A stretch of 64,000 bases of DNA from Acinetobacter tandoii DSM 14970 = CIP 107469 (lineage in GTDB: Bacteria; Pseudomonadota; Gammaproteobacteria; Pseudomonadales; Moraxellaceae): positions 118,178-182,177 of the forward strand of contig NZ_KE007365.1 of assembly GCF_000400735.1 (NCBI RefSeq). The letters are read 5' to 3'. The position numbers and the translations under genes are program-made. The notes beneath the pieces were generated by a model. The model had not been told where the DNA came from, searched no databases, and was given only the letters and a program-made list of their open reading frames with translations. Numbering within the stretch: the stretch's first letter is position 1; each line of letters starts with the position of its first letter. This document shows positions 61,038 to 64,000 of this stretch, in pieces.

Positions 61038-62693
61038 TTAGCGTTTAGGTTTAACCAGCCATTCATGCCCTTTGAGCATGCCATCCCAATACATCGGTGG
61101 AAGAATCTGCTCTTTTAACAGCCATGCCAGTCGTGTCGGTTGTTCACCATTAAGCAGCCATTTTGGAAAGCTTGGGAGCAACTTGCCACCATAACCAAAC
61201 TCGGCCAGTACAATTTTTCCACGCTCTACAGTAAGTGGGCATGAACCATAACCATCGTATTGGGCAAAGTTGGCACCACCTTGTAAATATTCCAGCACAT
61301 TCACGGCAACAATCGGCGCCTGCTTACGTGCTGCGGCGGCTGTTTTGGCATTTGGTGCATTCATGACATCACCCAAAGCAAAAATATGCGGATATTGGGT
61401 ATGCTGTAAGGTATGTTGATCGACACTGACCCAACCTGCCTGATCGACTAAATTACTTGCCCGAATAAAGTCTGGAGCTTGCTGTGGTGGCACCACATGA
61501 ATCATGTCAAAATCGGTTTCAATAATCGGGCCGCTTTCACCATTCAGTTGCTTAAACCAAGCTCGCTTTTGTCGACCATCCACCTTGATGAGTTGATGGT
61601 TAAAATGCAAATGAGCGTTATAACGTTTGACATATTCCATCAAGGCAGGCACATAAGCGGGCACGCCAAATAACGCTGCACCTGTGTTATAAAAATCAAT
61701 CTGGATATCTTTAAGTACGCTCTGCTTTTGCCAATGATCCGCAGATAAATACATGGCTTTCTGCGGTGCACCTGCACACTTAATTGGCATCGGCGGTTGG
61801 GTAAAAACTGCCTTACCGCGTTTCATTTCTCGGACTAACTGCCAAGTGTAAGGTGCTAAATCATAACGATAGTTAGAAGTCACACCATTTTTGCCCAAAG
61901 TTTCGACCAAGCCCTCAATACCATGCCAATTTAGTTTTAACCCTGGGCAAACAACCAAGACCTCATAATTCAGCGGCTTGCACCCTTCCAACAGCACTTG
62001 CTTATTGTCTGGATCAAAAGCTGCCACTGCCGCCTTAATCCATTGCACTTGTTTTGGAATTAAGCTTGCCATAGTTCGCACAGTTTTTTCAGGTTTAAAA
62101 ATACCACCTCCCACCATGGTCCAACCTGGTTGGTAGTAATGAACTTCTGCGGGATCTATAATGGCGATGTCTAAATTCGGCTGACGTGAAAGTAAGCTTG
62201 ACGCCACAGAAATACCCGCAGCCCCGCCCCCTACAATGACCACACTCAACTTTGGAATATGTTCTTGTGCATGTGCCGATTGCTTTAAAATACGGGGGAT
62301 TACACCTTGCAAGTCGTATCCTAAAGTTCTTGCTGTCAATAACATTTGCTCTAAGGTCTGATCAGTTACTTGAGACAACGCCCAAAGGGTAATAGACCGT
62401 GTTCCAGATCGGCAATATGCCAATAATGGCTTTTGCGCCTGTAGATACAGGTGTTTGAATTCCTCGGCTTGCTCATCAGTCACTTTACCGCTCACCACAG
62501 GCAAATACTGAATTTGAATCCCATAAGGTTGTAAAGCCTGTTCAATTTCAGCCACGTTCGGTTGATCGGGACCTTCACCATCTGGACGGTTACAAAAGAT
62601 GGTTTTAATGCCACGTGCTGCGATCAATTCAATGTCTTGCGTAGTAATTTGATCGGCAACCCAAAATTCAGTATTGACTTGTTTTAATTGCAT
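61038..62693 (-). CDS. DUF442 phosphatase-like domain fused to a sulfide:quinone oxidoreductase-like flavoprotein
   Basis: This 551-residue protein has two domains. Residues 1-110 are a DUF442 (TIGR01244) domain with the phosphatase-like loop AYCRSGTRS (Cys94). Residues 148-551 are an SQR-like FAD protein with VVIVGGGAAG near 152, HYYQPGWTMVGGG near 185, a redox cysteine at Cys306 (IKCAGAP), ALGDVMNAPNAKTAAA, and a YDGYGSCPLTVERGKIVLAEF C-terminal region. SQR oxidises sulfide to persulfide and passes electrons to quinone. The GD(V) site has Val where some type II SQRs have a second redox Cys, so the mechanism may differ. It lies 12 bases after the MBL gene. Confidence 0.88.
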   Translation of the reverse strand: MQLKQVNTEFWVADQITTQDIELIAARGIKTIFCNRPDGEGPDQPNVAEIEQALQPYGIQIQYLPVVSGKVTDEQAEEFKHLYLQAQKPLLAYCRSGTRSITLWALSQVTDQTLEQMLLTARTLGYDLQGVIPRILKQSAHAQEHIPKLSVVIVGGGAAGISVASSLLSRQPNLDIAIIDPAEVHYYQPGWTMVGGGIFKPEKTVRTMASLIPKQVQWIKAAVAAFDPDNKQVLLEGCKPLNYEVLVVCPGLKLNWHGIEGLVETLGKNGVTSNYRYDLAPYTWQLVREMKRGKAVFTQPPMPIKCAGAPQKAMYLSADHWQKQSVLKDIQIDFYNTGAALFGVPAYVPALMEYVKRYNAHLHFNHQLIKVDGRQKRAWFKQLNGESGPIIETDFDMIHVVPPQQAPDFIRASNLVDQAGWVSVDQHTLQHTQYPHIFALGDVMNAPNAKTAAAARKQAPIVAVNVLEYLQGGANFAQYDGYGSCPLTVERGKIVLAEFGYGGKLLPSFPKWLLNGEQPTRLAWLLKEQILPPMYWDGMLKGHEWLVKPKR

Positions 62694-62705
62694 CTTCTCT
62701 CTCCT

Positions 62706-63389
62706 TTACTGACCACAAGCTTTATTGGCAGGTAATGCGATATCAATTTTTTTTGGATAAGGAAGATTTAAATTGTTCATAATTTCTACAAATTCAGCTT
62801 TACTTTTGCCTGCGCCCAAACGTGAATTGTGCAGACGCTCATGCCCGACTGTCGAAACTAAACGACCTTTATAATCATGACCTGGGTAAACAATAGTCTC
62901 GTCTGGCAAAGTAAAGATTTGAGTATGAATGCTGTCATACAAGATTTCGGCATTGCCTTCCTGAAAGTCGGTACGTCCGCAACCATCAATCAGTAAAGCA
63001 TCCCCTGTAAACACCATACCCTCAGCAACATAACTGGTACATGCATTGGTGTGCCCTGGGGTATAACGTGCTTCAATATTTATTTCACCTATCCGAATCA
63101 CACTTTGATCGGTGATAAATATATCGCCACAGTTCACACCTGAATTGCGATGCAATACAGTCTTACAGCCAAACTTGTCACGTAATAAATTGGCAGCGGT
63201 AACATGATCCGCATGGACATGCGTATCCAAACTATAGACCAGTGTTAAGTTATGCATTTCTAAATACTGGGTATAAATGTCTATTTCAGAAGCAACTGGG
63301 TCAATCAATACTGCTTCACGTGTCTGCTCTGAAGCCAATAGATAAGTATAAGTTGAACTTTCTACTTCAAAAAATTGATGAAAGATCAT
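62706..63389 (-). CDS. MBL-fold persulfide dioxygenase-like protein (ETHE1/Blh type)
   Basis: This metallo-beta-lactamase-fold protein of about 227 residues is of the ETHE1 persulfide dioxygenase group. Metal ligands are visible in LDTHVHADHVTAANLL near residue 57, YTPGHTNACTSYV near 111, FTGDALLIDGCGRTDFQ near 130 and VYPGHDYKGRLVS near 172. ETHE1 enzymes oxidise glutathione persulfide to sulfite. The longer frame to 63446 is rejected because it would run through a sigma-54 promoter; ATG 63389 has AGGTG upstream. It is first in the sulfide operon, and its DUF442 partner domain is fused to the next protein instead. Confidence 0.9.
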   Translation of the reverse strand: MIFHQFFEVESSTYTYLLASEQTREAVLIDPVASEIDIYTQYLEMHNLTLVYSLDTHVHADHVTAANLLRDKFGCKTVLHRNSGVNCGDIFITDQSVIRIGEINIEARYTPGHTNACTSYVAEGMVFTGDALLIDGCGRTDFQEGNAEILYDSIHTQIFTLPDETIVYPGHDYKGRLVSTVGHERLHNSRLGAGKSKAEFVEIMNNLNLPYPKKIDIALPANKACGQ

Positions 63390-63428
63390 GTTGTAACACC
63401 TGAATAAATACGTTTCTTTATTCTTAAA

Positions 63429-63446
63429 TTGCAAACTCAGTGCCAA
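63429..63446 (-). promoter_or_regulatory. Sigma-54 (-24/-12) promoter of the sulfide operon
   Basis: On the minus strand the sequence reads TTGGCACTGAGTTTGCAA. It contains TGGCAC, five bases and TTGCA, with the invariant GG and GC separated by 10 bases, a full match to the sigma-54 consensus. The predicted transcript starts near 63419, about 30 bases before the MBL gene. The divergent sigma-54 activator gene supports it. Confidence 0.9.
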
Positions 63447-63530
63447 CTTTTAGCTTTTTTAATTATATTCATTAAAAACAATATATTAAAGTTTAAATTA
63501 TAAATTTAATCGTATCTACCATTTCACCAT

Positions 63531-63580
63531 TGTTTCATTTTATGCTTCAATAAGAAACAACTGAAACACATAGTGAAACA
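63531..63580. promoter_or_regulatory. Repeated TGAAACA/TGTTTCA motifs, candidate activator sites
   Basis: TGTTTCA at 63531 is followed by GAAACA at 63554, TGAAACA at 63562 and TGAAACA at 63574. They lie about 110-160 bases upstream of the predicted sigma-54 start, the usual distance of enhancer sites, and directly before the activator gene. Confidence 0.6.
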
Positions 63581-63582
63581 TT

Positions 63583-64000
63583 ATGCTAACACTTAGTTTT
63601 ACCTTACAAACTCAGCTAGAATTATTTTTAGAACAATTACAAAGTCTTATTGATGAAAGTTTGATCTTGATTCAAGAACAGCAGAGTCAAAACTTTATTT
63701 ACGAATATGGCACATCCGAATTTAATAAAAAAACTATCACGACATTTAAAAATTTAATTCAAAATACACAACTACAAACTAGGCTGATTCATCTGCCTGA
63801 AAGCTCTGCACAATATTTATTGACTAGAAAAAAACTCGATGTACTTGATCAACGGTTTGTAGGCGAAATTTTTGTATTACAGCCTGTCTCTTTAAATACG
63901 TTAAACCCAAAGCCTGTAACATCTTTATCTCTGCATGAGACTTTTCATAGCCAGTCAAGTTCGATGCAGCATATGTTCTCCATTATTGAGCGGGTTGCGA
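63583..64000 (+). CDS. Sigma-54-dependent transcriptional activator (N-terminal part, runs off the window)
   Basis: The frame from ATG 63583 stays open for 139 residues to the window edge. It has an N-terminal sensory region of about 120 residues that I do not recognise, then SSSMQHMFSIIERVA, which is the entry to the AAA+ domain of NtrC-type activators (usually followed by a GETGTGKE Walker A). Divergent from the sulfide operon with a sigma-54 promoter between them, it is very likely the operon's activator, responding to sulfide, persulfide or a related signal. Confidence 0.8.
   Translation, partial: MLTLSFTLQTQLELFLEQLQSLIDESLILIQEQQSQNFIYEYGTSEFNKKTITTFKNLIQNTQLQTRLIHLPESSAQYLLTRKKLDVLDQRFVGEIFVLQPVSLNTLNPKPVTSLSLHETFHSQSSSMQHMFSIIERVA

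Noticed and set aside
63390..63446. Upstream start of the MBL protein at 63446.
   Set aside because: It would place the start codon inside the sigma-54 promoter, upstream of the predicted transcription start.
1..64000. CRISPR arrays, tRNA or rRNA genes, prophage or integron structures.
   Set aside because: Reading by eye showed no regularly spaced repeats, no cloverleaf with a CCA-type end and no phage or integrase genes. A tRNA scan was not run, so small RNA genes could be missed.

Overview
The window is chromosomal DNA of an Acinetobacter species (gammaproteobacterium, AT-rich). This rests on gene content and order: a malonate decarboxylase operon in the order mdcLMACDEGBH with a divergent mdcY, dnaB followed by alr, prfA-prmC, a cyoABCDE terminal oxidase operon, Csu-type archaic pili, and an ISAba1-type insertion remnant. 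Species cannot be decided from the sequence alone. No tRNA, rRNA, CRISPR array or prophage was seen.

Layout. 0-6 kb holds housekeeping genes: a lysophospholipid-transporter-like MFS protein, coq7, a lipoprotein, folK/folB, an ABC1/UbiB-family protein and a MoeB/ThiF-type adenylyltransferase. 6.2-11.3 kb is an archaic chaperone-usher pilus locus (subunit, chaperone, usher, two-domain tip protein) with an extra subunit gene converging on it. 11.5-16.5 kb is an acyl-CoA catabolic operon (synthetase, dehydrogenase, SDR) with a divergent AraC-type regulator. 16.6-27.8 kb holds a bestrophin, prmC/prfA, two tandem glycine-zipper proteins, a luciferase-like oxidoreductase, a shrunken flavin-monooxygenase-like protein, the divergent ppsR/ppsA pair and a GYF_2-RDD membrane protein. 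28-38 kb holds cyoABCDE, rpsF-rpsR-rplI, a TM2 protein, dnaB, alr and a BLUF photoreceptor. 38.3-43.3 kb is an Anbu (proteasome-like) operon with a divergent WYL regulator. 43.7-51.8 kb is the malonate operon, with a perfect palindromic operator before mdcY.

The right end is the most accessory part. 51.9-55.8 kb is a four-gene cassette (thermostable-hemolysin/GNAT-like protein, adenylating enzyme, Fe(II)/2-oxoglutarate oxygenase, SDR) that looks like a small-molecule pathway. Just upstream of it lies a 376-bp fold-back derivative of an ISAba1-like element. It has 69-bp inverted ends, a 9-bp target duplication and an outward promoter at each end. Beyond it are a truncated GMC oxidoreductase, an intact coniferyl-aldehyde-type dehydrogenase and an AraC regulator with two direct-repeat sites 21 bp apart. 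60.1-64 kb is a sulfide/persulfide module (TauE exporter, DUF442-SQR fusion, persulfide-dioxygenase-like MBL protein). It is preceded by a textbook sigma-54 promoter and a divergent, incomplete sigma-54 activator gene.

Several start codons were moved from the longest reading frame to an internal start on the basis of ribosome binding sites, signal peptides or promoter position; each case is stated in its entry.
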